Below are positions 56,462 through 64,000 of a DNA stretch of 64,000 nt, piece by piece; position 1 is the stretch's first letter; each line of letters opens with the position of its first letter. Source of the stretch: Pseudomonas sp. S31 (GTDB taxonomy: Bacteria; Pseudomonadota; Gammaproteobacteria; Pseudomonadales; Pseudomonadaceae). The notes under the pieces were generated by a model, which saw only the letters and a program-made list of their open reading frames with translations, searched no databases and was not told the DNA's origin. The DNA lies in assembly GCF_016648105.1 (NCBI RefSeq), contig NZ_JACVVE010000028.1, positions 1 to 64,000 of the forward strand, written 5' to 3'. Made by a program: the position numbers and the translations under genes.

Positions 56462-58357
56462 TCACCCCCAGCGCAACTCCCCCGCCGGCACCGGCCGCCC
56501 GAACCAGTACCCCTGCCCCAGCTGGCAATGCTGCTCCAGCAGGAAGCGGGCCTGCTCCGCATGTTCGACCCCCTCGGCATGCACCTGCATGCCCATGCTC
56601 CGGGCCAGGGTGATGATCACCTGGACGATAGCGATGTCGTCGTCATCGTGCGGCAGGCCGGCAACGAAACCCTGGTCGATCTTCAGTTTCTGCACCGGCA
56701 GGCGCTTGAGCCGCAGCAACGACGAGTACCCCGTGCCGAAATCGTCGATGGCCAGGTTCAGCCCCAGCTCGCGCAAACGATGCAACTGCTCCAGCGCCAC
56801 CTCTGGCTCTTCCATCACCGCGCTCTCGGTCACTTCCAGCTCCAGCAGCGCCGGGTCCAGGCCGGTGTCGTGCAGCACGTCGGCCACCTGCTGGAACAAC
56901 TCGCGCTGGCCGAACAGCCGGCTCGAGATATTCACCGCGACGAATTCGAGGTGACGCCCCTCGCGCTGCCACTGGACCATCTGCTGGCATGACTGGCGCA
57001 GCACCCAGGCGTCGATGTCGGCGATCAGCCCGGTGCGCTCGGCAATCGGGATGAACTCGCTCGGTGGCACCAGGCCGCGCTGCGGATGCTGCCAGCGCAC
57101 CAGCGCCTCGACCCCGACCATGCTCGCGTGCAGCAAATCGTGCACCGGCTGGAAGAATACCCGCAACTCCCCCTGGGCCAGGGCCCGGCGCAACTCGCTG
57201 GCGGTCTCCACCCGCTGCTGGGCGTGGGCAGTCAGTTCCTCGGTGTACAGCGCGTAGCAGGCCCGGCCGTTGCCCTTGGCCTTGAACAAGGCGGCATCGG
57301 CGTTGCGCAGCAACTGCTCGGCGCTCAACGCATCGGCAGGGAACAGGCTGATGCCGACGCTGGCGCTGATGAACAAGCGGTGGCCCTCGAACTCGAAGGG
57401 CTCGCGCATGCGCTCGATGATGGCCTGGGCCAACTTGCCCGCCTCCCCCGCCTGCTGGCAGTTCTCGGCCAGCACGCCGAACTCGTCGCCGCCCAGACGC
57501 GCCAGGGTGACGCCGCTGCCGAGCAGCTCGCGCAGGCGCTCACCCACCAGCCGCAGCAACTGGTCGCCAATGGTGTGGCCGAGGCCGTCGTTGATGCTCT
57601 GGAAATGGTCCAGGTCGAGCAGCAGCAAGGCGCAGCCACGCTTGTTGGCTTGGGCCGCGCCCAGCGCCTGCCCGGCGCGGTCGCTGAACAGCAGGCGGTT
57701 GGGCAAACCGGTGAGCGGGTCATGGTGGGCCAGGTAGGCCAGCTCGCGCTCGGAATGCTTGATCGCGCTGATGTCGCTGAACACCGCCACATAGTGGCTG
57801 AGCTCACCGCTGTCGTCGCGAATCGCGCAGATGGTCTGCCATTGCGGGTAGATCTCGCCGCTCTTGCGGCGGTTCCAGATTTCCCCGCTCCATTCACCCT
57901 TCTGCGCCAGGGCAGCGTAGATCTTCTGGTAGAAATCGGCGCCATGGCGCCCCGACTTGAACTTGTTCGGGCGCTGGCCCAGCACTTCGTCCTGCTGGTA
58001 ACCGGTGATACGCATGAACGCCCGGTTGACGTGCACGATCAGGCCCTGGTGGTCGGTCACCAGCACGCCTTCGAGGGTACTGTCGAACACCGCCGCGGCC
58101 ATGCGCAGGCGCTCGCGGTCCTCGCTGCGCAGGCGCGCGCCGATGCCGATGAAGTTGAGCAGGCGGGCCCGCGACACGAAGATCAGCAGCGCACTGACCA
58201 GCACCCAGACCACCACGTTGATCTGCCGACCCACGGTCAAGGCCAGTGGATCGTCGGCCATGCTGCGCAGTACCACTTCGGCCAACACCAGCCAGAGAAT
58301 CGAGAGCACCACGTAGAGCGCGGCCATGCGCAAGGCGTCGCGAACGGAAACAGACAT
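56462..58357 (-). CDS. Membrane PAS-GGDEF-EAL cyclic-di-GMP protein
   Basis: A 631-residue protein. Two N-terminal membrane helices (about 10-30 and 43-63) precede a PAS domain (about 85-200), a GGDEF domain (about 206-370, with intact RLGGDEFGVL) and an EAL domain (about 390-625, with EALVRWQHP, DDFGTGYSSL and K in LKIDQGFV). Both catalytic motifs look intact, so it may make or break c-di-GMP. It is divergent from the desaturase gene. Confidence 0.92.
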   Translation of the reverse strand: MSVSVRDALRMAALYVVLSILWLVLAEVVLRSMADDPLALTVGRQINVVVWVLVSALLIFVSRARLLNFIGIGARLRSEDRERLRMAAAVFDSTLEGVLVTDHQGLIVHVNRAFMRITGYQQDEVLGQRPNKFKSGRHGADFYQKIYAALAQKGEWSGEIWNRRKSGEIYPQWQTICAIRDDSGELSHYVAVFSDISAIKHSERELAYLAHHDPLTGLPNRLLFSDRAGQALGAAQANKRGCALLLLDLDHFQSINDGLGHTIGDQLLRLVGERLRELLGSGVTLARLGGDEFGVLAENCQQAGEAGKLAQAIIERMREPFEFEGHRLFISASVGISLFPADALSAEQLLRNADAALFKAKGNGRACYALYTEELTAHAQQRVETASELRRALAQGELRVFFQPVHDLLHASMVGVEALVRWQHPQRGLVPPSEFIPIAERTGLIADIDAWVLRQSCQQMVQWQREGRHLEFVAVNISSRLFGQRELFQQVADVLHDTGLDPALLELEVTESAVMEEPEVALEQLHRLRELGLNLAIDDFGTGYSSLLRLKRLPVQKLKIDQGFVAGLPHDDDDIAIVQVIITLARSMGMQVHAEGVEHAEQARFLLEQHCQLGQGYWFGRPVPAGELRWG

Positions 58358-58503
58358 GTCGGAAAGTAAAGCCCCTGAGAACGGTCGGGGGATTATAAAG
58401 GCTGAAACATGCCGTGACTTCCTATCTGAACGGCTGACTGGTTTTATTTCCTGACCTAGGGATAATCGAACCCTTCCCTGTTTTCCCGAGGGTTTCTACA
58501 CCT

Positions 58504-59688
58504 ATGTGGTACTACGGCCTGCTCGACTTGTCGGCCTGGCAACTGGTCGCCGTCACCCTGCTGATGACCCACCTGACCATCGTCAGCGTCACCATCTACC
58601 TGCACCGCTACTCGGCACATCGCGCCCTGGAGCTCAATGCTGGGCTCAAGCACTTCTTCCGGTTCTGGCTGTGGCTGACCACGGCGCAGAACACCCGCGA
58701 ATGGACCGCGGTGCACCGCAAGCACCACGCCAAGTGCGAAACCCCCGACGACCCGCACAGCCCACTCTACAAAGGCCTGAGCACGGTGCTGCGCAAGGGC
58801 GCCGAGCTCTATCGCGAAGAAGCGCGCAACCCCGAGACGCTGCGCATCTACGGCAAGAACTGCCCCGACGACTGGGTCGAGCGCAATGTCTATTCGCGCT
58901 ACAAGCTCGGCGGCATCGCCCTGATGGCGGTCATCGACCTCATGCTGTTCGGCACCATCGGCATCACCATCTGGGCCATCCAGATGATGTGGATTCCGTT
59001 CTGGGCCGCCGGCGTGGTCAACGGCCTTGGCCATGCCATCGGCTACCGCAACTTCGAATGCCGCGACGCCGCCACCAACCTGGTGCCCTGGGGCATCGTC
59101 ATCGGCGGCGAAGAACTGCACAACAACCACCATACCTACCCGAATTCGGCCAAGCTGTCGGTCAAGCGCTGGGAGTTCGACATGGGCTGGGCCTGGATCC
59201 GCCTGCTGTGCCTGCTGCGCCTGGCCAAGGTGCAGCGGGTCGCGCCGATCGCCCACCGCGTCGAAGGCAAGGCCAGCCTGGACATGGACACCGCCATGGC
59301 GATCCTCAACAACCGCTTCCAGATCATGGCCCAGTACCGCAAGCTGGTGATCGCGCCCCTGGTGGCCCAGGAACTGGGCCGCGTCGACGCCTCGGTGCGC
59401 CACCGCTTCCGCCGCGCCAAGCGCTTGCTGTCTCGCGAGACCAGCCTGCTGCAGGAGCGCCATCACCTGCGCATCGAGACCATGCTGGCGCACAGCCAGG
59501 CACTCAAGACCATCTACGAAAAGCGCCTGGCGCTGCAGCAGATCTGGGCCCGCACCAGTGCCAATGGTCACGACATGCTGGCCGCCATGAAGGATTGGGT
59601 ACACGAGGCCGAGGCCAGCGGCATCCAGGCCCTGCGCGACTTCGCCGGGCAGCTCAAGACCTACTCCCTGCGCCCTACCGGGGCCTGA
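58504..59688 (+). CDS. desA: Delta-9-type acyl-CoA fatty acid desaturase
   Basis: A 394-residue membrane di-iron enzyme. The three histidine boxes are complete: HRYSAHR (34-40), HRKHH (71-75) and HNNHH (206-210). It inserts a double bond into saturated acyl chains and so adjusts membrane fluidity; DesA/DesB-type enzymes do this in Pseudomonas. Three to four membrane helices are visible. The C-terminal 120 residues are polar and helical, longer than in minimal desaturases. GAGGG lies 13 bases before the ATG, a weak spacing. Confidence 0.93.
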   Translation: MWYYGLLDLSAWQLVAVTLLMTHLTIVSVTIYLHRYSAHRALELNAGLKHFFRFWLWLTTAQNTREWTAVHRKHHAKCETPDDPHSPLYKGLSTVLRKGAELYREEARNPETLRIYGKNCPDDWVERNVYSRYKLGGIALMAVIDLMLFGTIGITIWAIQMMWIPFWAAGVVNGLGHAIGYRNFECRDAATNLVPWGIVIGGEELHNNHHTYPNSAKLSVKRWEFDMGWAWIRLLCLLRLAKVQRVAPIAHRVEGKASLDMDTAMAILNNRFQIMAQYRKLVIAPLVAQELGRVDASVRHRFRRAKRLLSRETSLLQERHHLRIETMLAHSQALKTIYEKRLALQQIWARTSANGHDMLAAMKDWVHEAEASGIQALRDFAGQLKTYSLRPTGA

Positions 59689-59823
59689 CAGCCACTGATC
59701 GGCACGCCCTCGACGGGGGCGTGCCAGGCGGAACTTCCCGGCTGTTTTTCCACTCGAACTCGGCATATTGCCCGCGTGGCGGGCCGGATGCTGGCCACGC
59801 GCTTTCCCGTCGAGAAGCCTTCC

Positions 59824-60816
59824 GTGCCCATGGCCAACACGCCCGATTCCCCTACTCCTGGCAACCCACCGCCCGACGCCGCCCAGACCCTTCTGGCACT
59901 GCTCCATGCCCAGGCTGAAGTCGCTCGGCTGAGCGAGCGCGAGCAGCTATACAGCGCACTGCTCGACAGCGTCAACGCCGTACTCTGGGCATTCGACTGG
60001 GAAACCCGCCAGGTGCTGTATGTCAGCCCCGCCTACGCGCGTATCTTCGGCAAGCCGGTGAGCCTGGTGCTGGCCGACTACAACGAGTGGCGCGACAGCA
60101 TCTACCCCGACGACCTCGAGTTCGCCGAGCGCAGCCTCGCCCAGGTGCTGCTCAAGGGCGCCGTGGAAGACCGCGAGTACCGCATCCTCGATGCCAGCGG
60201 CCAGGTCCGCTGGCTCAGCGACAAGTGCTACATCAACCAGCAGCAACAGGGCGAGCGGGTGATCATCGTCGGCATCGCCGAGGACATCACCGAGAAAAAG
60301 CAGCTCGAAGGCGAACTCCAGCGCCTGGCCACCACCGACGTCCTGACCCAGAGCAGCAACCGCCGGCACTTCTTCGAATGCGCCCGCCAGGCCTTCGAAG
60401 AGGCCCGCGACAACGGCACGCCGCTGGCCTTCCTGCTGCTGGACATCGACGACTTCAAGCACATCAACGACAGCTACGGCCACCAGGAAGGCGATCAGGT
60501 CCTGCAACGCATCGCCGACAGCGGCAAGGCCACGTTACGTCGGGGCGACCTGTTCGGACGCATCGGCGGCGAAGAGTTCGCGGCAGTGTTCCCAGGCTGC
60601 ACGGCGCAGGTCGCCGAGCAGATCGCCGAGCGCCTGCAACGCGAGATCCAACGGCTGGGCTTCAGCCACGGCGAGCAGGCCTACGGTGTGACGGTGAGCC
60701 AGGGGCTGACCGGGTTGACCGAGCAGGACGAGGCCCTCGACAGCCTGTTCGCCCGGGCCGATGCGGCGATGTACCGGGCCAAGCGCCAGGGCAAGAACCA
60801 GATCGTTCGGGGCTAG
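59824..60816 (+). CDS. PAS-GGEEF diguanylate cyclase
   Basis: A 330-residue soluble protein with a PAS domain (about 45-160, AFDWETRQVLYVSPAYARIF) and a diguanylate cyclase domain (about 165-330). The catalytic GGEEF at 248-252 is intact and an inhibitory RxxD site (RRGD) lies exactly five residues before it, so product inhibition is expected. I chose the GTG at 59824, six bases after GAGAAG; the ATG at 59830 is the alternative, and an ATG at 59776 is in frame. Confidence 0.88.
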   Translation: MPMANTPDSPTPGNPPPDAAQTLLALLHAQAEVARLSEREQLYSALLDSVNAVLWAFDWETRQVLYVSPAYARIFGKPVSLVLADYNEWRDSIYPDDLEFAERSLAQVLLKGAVEDREYRILDASGQVRWLSDKCYINQQQQGERVIIVGIAEDITEKKQLEGELQRLATTDVLTQSSNRRHFFECARQAFEEARDNGTPLAFLLLDIDDFKHINDSYGHQEGDQVLQRIADSGKATLRRGDLFGRIGGEEFAAVFPGCTAQVAEQIAERLQREIQRLGFSHGEQAYGVTVSQGLTGLTEQDEALDSLFARADAAMYRAKRQGKNQIVRG

Positions 60817-60833
60817 TGCCCCCACACATCCCC

Positions 60834-60886
60834 CTGTAGGAGCGGGCCATCCGGCCGGCCCGGCGCCCCGGCAAGGTCGCTCCTAC
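60834..60886. repeat. Degenerate REP-type element overlapping a stop codon
   Basis: CTGTAGGAGCG at the left and its inverse CGCTCCTAC at the right flank a CCGGCCGGCCCGGCGCCCCGG block like that in 32727-32857. The right end supplies the TAG stop (60883-60885, minus strand) of the HDOD gene. Confidence 0.6.
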
Positions 60887-62082
60887 CTGAGGCGTGTCAG
60901 CTCCGGAAGACCGAGCTTGAGCAGCCGTGCGGTCTTGCCGTCGGCAAGTTTCTCCAGGCCCTGGTCGGCCGGCAGCCGCGCCAGTTGCCCGGCCAGGTTC
61001 ATGGCCAGGATCTCCCGTGAGTAGACCCCACCCCCGAGCTGGTAGATCGCCGCGATCAGCTCGCGCAGGCTCAGCGGCAAGCGCCAGCGGGTGCGGAGCG
61101 CCGAGCCGAAGGCCGCGCCGAAGTCGCCCAGCGAACGTTGCACCTGCACCTCGTCCAGCTCACCACCGGCCAGGCGCCACTCCTGCAGGCAGCGCAGCAC
61201 CGCCAGGTCGCCGAGGCAATGCAGCAAACCGGCGCAGTAGCACCACTCGGCATCCAGCTCGAGCAGGCGGGCCAGGCTGCTGGCATATTCGGCCGTGTGC
61301 AGCGACTGGCTCCAGTAGCGAGCGGCAGGCTCGGCCAACAGCGGATCGCTCAGCCGCGCGCTGCGCTTGAGCGTCAGGCCCAGGATCAGGTTCATGCTCT
61401 GGGTGCTGCCCAGCTTGTTCAGCGCCTGCATCAAGGTCTGCACGGGCGCTTCGCGATGCAGCGAGGCACTGTTGGCTGCGGCGATCAGCACGCCGGTGAT
61501 CTGCGGGTCATTGCGCAGCTCTTGCTCGAGCAATACCAGGTTCAGGCCCTGGGGGTTGAGCGCTCGCTTGATCGCGATCTGCACATCGGCAAACAGCGGC
61601 CCGCCATCGGCGCTGGCGCGGCGCTGTTCCAGGTAAGCGGGCAGCTTGGCACCCGCCTGCAACGGCGGGATCGGGCAGGCCACCTGCTCGCCTTCGGCCA
61701 CCAGCAGGACCTCCAGCCGGCGGCGCAGCTTGTCGAGATCGAGCGGCTTGCCCAGGTACTCGGTGGGATGCAGCGGCAAGGCTTCCTTGACGCTGGCGGC
61801 GTCGATGCGGTTGCTCAGCAGGATGAACGGCAGCCCCGGCTTGTCGCTCTTGGCCCGCACCCGGCGCAGCAAGTCCAGGCCGTCGCCACCGGGCAGCTCG
61901 CGGGCGGCGATGATCAGGTCGGGCTTGCTCGCCAGCGCGGTCAAGGCCTGGGCGCTATCGGCACACACCTGCAAGCGAGCGTCGCAACGCACGCTGAGCA
62001 GGGTTTCGCGCAGCATGTCGCGTACCCATGGATCGCCTTCGGCAATCAATATGCTGGGGGGGATGGGGTCTGCAGCGCTCAT
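60883..62082 (-). CDS. HDOD-domain protein with a degenerate receiver domain
   Basis: A 399-residue protein. Residues about 10-130 have a CheY-like fold, but the phospho-acceptor position reads Ala (LIIAARELPGGDG) and the acidic pair is Glu-Gly (IAEGDP), so normal phosphorylation is unlikely; the later Lys (LGKPLD) is kept. Residues about 165-360 form an HDOD domain, a metal-free HD-like fold found in signalling proteins. An ATG 30 bases upstream is in frame, but the ATG at 62082 has AGGAG six bases before it. Function unknown; it lies next to c-di-GMP genes. Confidence 0.85.
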   Translation of the reverse strand: MSAADPIPPSILIAEGDPWVRDMLRETLLSVRCDARLQVCADSAQALTALASKPDLIIAARELPGGDGLDLLRRVRAKSDKPGLPFILLSNRIDAASVKEALPLHPTEYLGKPLDLDKLRRRLEVLLVAEGEQVACPIPPLQAGAKLPAYLEQRRASADGGPLFADVQIAIKRALNPQGLNLVLLEQELRNDPQITGVLIAAANSASLHREAPVQTLMQALNKLGSTQSMNLILGLTLKRSARLSDPLLAEPAARYWSQSLHTAEYASSLARLLELDAEWCYCAGLLHCLGDLAVLRCLQEWRLAGGELDEVQVQRSLGDFGAAFGSALRTRWRLPLSLRELIAAIYQLGGGVYSREILAMNLAGQLARLPADQGLEKLADGKTARLLKLGLPELTRLR

Positions 62083-62175
62083 TGCCAACTCCTGAGTAAT
62101 CCTGACATGCACATCCGTCGCAGCTTCCTAGGCGAATCCTTCCACCACGATAGCGCCAAGGCAGTGATCTGGGCA

Positions 62176-62204
62176 TAAAAAAACCCGCCGGAGCGGGTTT
62201 TTTC
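62176..62204 (-). terminator. Terminator of gabT
   Basis: AACCCGC and GCGGGTT form a 7-bp stem with a CGGA loop, with A runs on the left and T runs on the right. On the minus strand it lies 15 bases past the gabT stop. Confidence 0.88.
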
Positions 62205-62218
62205 TGGAACCAGTCACA

Positions 62219-63496
62219 TCACGCGAGTTCAGCGAAGCACTCTTCGATGATGGCCAGGCCTTTGTCCAGCAGGGCGTCTTCGGCGGTCAGCGGCACCAGG
62301 ATGCGCAGGACGTTGCCATAGGTGCCGCAGGACAGCAGGATCAGACCCTTGTCGCGCGCCTTGGCCACGACCTGGGCAACGGCAGCGGCGTTCGGGGTGT
62401 GGGTGCCTTTCTCGAAGACTTCCACGGCGATCATCGAACCCAGGCCACGAACATCACCGATCACCGGGAACTTATCCTGGATCTTGCGCAGGCCAGTGGT
62501 CAGGTGCTCGCCGACAGCCTTGCTGCGGTCCAGCAGTTTCTCTTCCTCGAACACCTCGATCACGGCCAGGGCTGCGGCGCAAGCGATCGGCGAACCGGCG
62601 TAGGTGCCGCCCAGGCCGCCCGGGGCGATGGCGTCCATGTACTCGGCCTTGCCGCACACACCGGCCAGCGGGAAGCCACCAGCGATGGACTTGGCGAAGG
62701 TGGTCAGGTCAGGCGCGACGCCCATCTGTTCCATGGCGAAGAAGGTACCGGTACGGCCAGCGCCGGTCTGGACTTCGTCGGCGATCAGCAGGATGCCGTG
62801 CTGGTCGCACAGGGCGCGCAGGCGCTGCATCAGCTCTTTCGGCGCTGGCAGGAAGCCGCCTTCGCCTTGTACTGGCTCGAGGATGATCGCGGCGATGTCT
62901 TTAGGCTCGGCGTCGTTCTTGAAGATACGCTCGACCGAAGCGATGGCGTCGTCGACGCTGACACCGTGCAGTTCGCTCGGGAACAGCGCGCGGAAGATAC
63001 CGCCTGGCATCAGGCCCATGCCTGCGGAGTACGGTACTACCTTGCCGGTCAGGCCGAGGGTCATCATGGTACGGCCGTGGTAGCCGCCGGTGAAAGCGAT
63101 CACGCCGGCGCGGCCAGTGGCGGCACGGGCGATCTTCACGGCGTTTTCAACGGCTTCGGAGCCGGTGGTGACCAGCAGGGTCTTCTTGTCGAAGTCGCCC
63201 GGGACCAGCTTGTTGATCTTCTCGCACAGCTCGACGTAAGGCTCGTAGGCCAGCACCTGGAAGCAGGTGTGGCTGACCTTGGTCAGCTGCTCTTGCACGG
63301 CCGCTACCACTTTCGGGTGCAGGTGGCCGGTGTTCAGTACAGCGATGCCGCCGGCGAAGTCGATCAGTTCGCGGCCTTCAACGTCGATCACGGTCGAGTT
63401 CTTCGCGGTGTCGACGAAGATCGGGTGGATCTGGCCAACGCCACGGGGGACGGCGGCGACACGACGTTGCATCAAGGATTCGTTGGTCTTGCTCAT
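62219..63496 (-). CDS. gabT: 4-aminobutyrate aminotransferase
   Basis: A 425-residue class III PLP aminotransferase. It moves the amino group of GABA (or 5-aminovalerate) to 2-oxoglutarate, giving succinate semialdehyde for GabD. TTGSEAVENAVKIAR, the cofactor aspartate in LLIADEVQTGAGRTG and the Schiff-base lysine K269 in FAKSIAGGFPL are present. GAGGG precedes the ATG. gabD lies upstream on the same strand with a hairpin between them. With about 11 Met and 7 Cys it shows normal sulfur content. Confidence 0.96.
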   Translation of the reverse strand: MSKTNESLMQRRVAAVPRGVGQIHPIFVDTAKNSTVIDVEGRELIDFAGGIAVLNTGHLHPKVVAAVQEQLTKVSHTCFQVLAYEPYVELCEKINKLVPGDFDKKTLLVTTGSEAVENAVKIARAATGRAGVIAFTGGYHGRTMMTLGLTGKVVPYSAGMGLMPGGIFRALFPSELHGVSVDDAIASVERIFKNDAEPKDIAAIILEPVQGEGGFLPAPKELMQRLRALCDQHGILLIADEVQTGAGRTGTFFAMEQMGVAPDLTTFAKSIAGGFPLAGVCGKAEYMDAIAPGGLGGTYAGSPIACAAALAVIEVFEEEKLLDRSKAVGEHLTTGLRKIQDKFPVIGDVRGLGSMIAVEVFEKGTHTPNAAAVAQVVAKARDKGLILLSCGTYGNVLRILVPLTAEDALLDKGLAIIEECFAELA

Positions 63497-63613
63497 AATG
63501 CCCTCATTCGCGCCGATTCGAGCGGCGCTTTTATTCGGGGGTGGCTGGATGTGCCCTTGATCAGTATTCGTTGATCGACTGTCGCGGACGCCCTGGCCAC
63601 CAGGTACTGCGGT

Positions 63614-63656
63614 GTAAAAAAGGCCAGCGAGACGTCGCTCTCGCGCCCCGCTGGCA
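63614..63656 (-). terminator. Hairpin between gabD and gabT
   Basis: On the minus strand GCCAGCG and CGCTGGC pair across a structured loop (with an inner GAGAGCGACGTCTC arm) and are followed by a run of six T. It lies 24 bases past the gabD stop and may end or reduce transcription before gabT. Confidence 0.7.
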
Positions 63657-63679
63657 GAGGTAAAGCCTTTACCCGGCGA

Positions 63680-64000
63680 TCAGACGCTGATGCACAGGTA
63701 TTTGATTTCGAGGTAGTCCTCGATACCGTACTTGGAACCTTCGCGGCCCAGGCCCGAAGCCTTGATGCCACCGAACGGCGCGACTTCGTTGGAGATCAGG
63801 CCGGTGTTGATGCCGACCATGCCGTACTCCAGGGCCTCGGCGACACGGAATACGCGGCTCATGTCACGGGCGTAGAAGTACGAGGCCAGGCCGAACTCGG
63901 TGTCGTTGGACATGGCGATGACTTCGGCCTCGTCCTTGAAGCGGAACAGCGGCGCCAGCGGGCCGAAGGTCTCTTCTTTAGCGACAGCAGCGGTTTTCGG
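63680..64000 (-). CDS. gabD: Succinate-semialdehyde dehydrogenase, C-terminal part (cut by window end)
   Basis: The last 106 codons of an aldehyde dehydrogenase; the rest lies beyond position 64000. EETFGPLAPLFRF (the catalytic-core EEtFGP motif), NDTEFGLASYFYARD, GINTGLISNEVAPFGGIKAS and GLGREGSKYGIEDYLEIKY are typical of GabD. It oxidises succinate semialdehyde to succinate. Its place before gabT supports the name. Confidence 0.93.
   Translation of the reverse strand, partial: PKTAAVAKEETFGPLAPLFRFKDEAEVIAMSNDTEFGLASYFYARDMSRVFRVAEALEYGMVGINTGLISNEVAPFGGIKASGLGREGSKYGIEDYLEIKYLCISV

Overview
The window is a GC-rich stretch of gammaproteobacterial chromosome that reads as Pseudomonas, most likely the P. 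putida group. The support is the gene content and order (rml-dctBD, cysQ-nudE-yrfG, fdhD-fdhF-like, pckA-hslO-hslR-rimK-envZ/ompR-tex-gshA, then ssu, lsfA, tau and met genes), an OprD-type porin, and about ten inverted REP elements with the GCGGGTAAACCCGCTCCTACAGG-type core typical of P. putida. The species assignment rests on recalled gene order and was not checked by a search. No rRNA, tRNA, CRISPR array, prophage or intact insertion sequence was seen.

Layout. 1-4.5 kb: agmatine deiminase and a very large fused aminotransferase, both on the minus strand. 4.5-7.9 kb: rmlBACD-type operon (rfbB-A-C-D) for dTDP-L-rhamnose, with every gene overlapping the next by 4 bases. 7.9-11.6 kb: a DctB/DctD-type sigma-54 two-component system with a thioesterase gene coupled to it. 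11.7-13.8 kb: three small hydrolases (CysQ, NudE, YrfG). 13.9-18.4 kb: Kbp-like BON/LysM protein, FdhD with an FdhF/YdeP-type molybdoenzyme, and a glycine-zipper protein. 18.5-19.8 kb: a thioesterase and a small accessory insert holding a PaaA-like antitoxin and a frameshifted ParE-like toxin. 19.8-32.7 kb: conserved core (pckA, hslO, PAP2 phosphatase, hslR, rimB-like protease, rimK, envZ/ompR, tex, gshA, TetR regulator).

32.8-56.4 kb is a sulfur-scavenging supercluster: ssuEADCBF for alkanesulfonates, 1-Cys peroxiredoxin LsfA, an OprD-family porin, tauABCD for taurine, a BetT-type transporter, an EpsC-type serine acetyltransferase, a cystine-type ABC transporter, two SfnB-like flavin enzymes, an NtaA/DszA-type monooxygenase and a MetQNI importer. 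By my count from the translations, the binding proteins, LsfA and the SfnB-like proteins contain almost no Met or Cys. That is the composition expected of proteins made in bulk under sulfur starvation, and it is the clearest quantitative signal in the window.

56.4-64 kb: a membrane GGDEF/EAL protein, a delta-9-type fatty acid desaturase, a PAS-GGEEF diguanylate cyclase, an HDOD protein with a degenerate receiver domain, and gabT with the 3' end of gabD running off the window.

Most of the window is ordinary Pseudomonas chromosome. Nothing here is securely a new system. The items most worth a second look are the three-part aminotransferase fusion, the broken toxin with intact antitoxin, the sulfur-free proteome of the sulfur cluster, the pseudo-receiver HDOD protein and several perfect palindromes in intergenic DNA.
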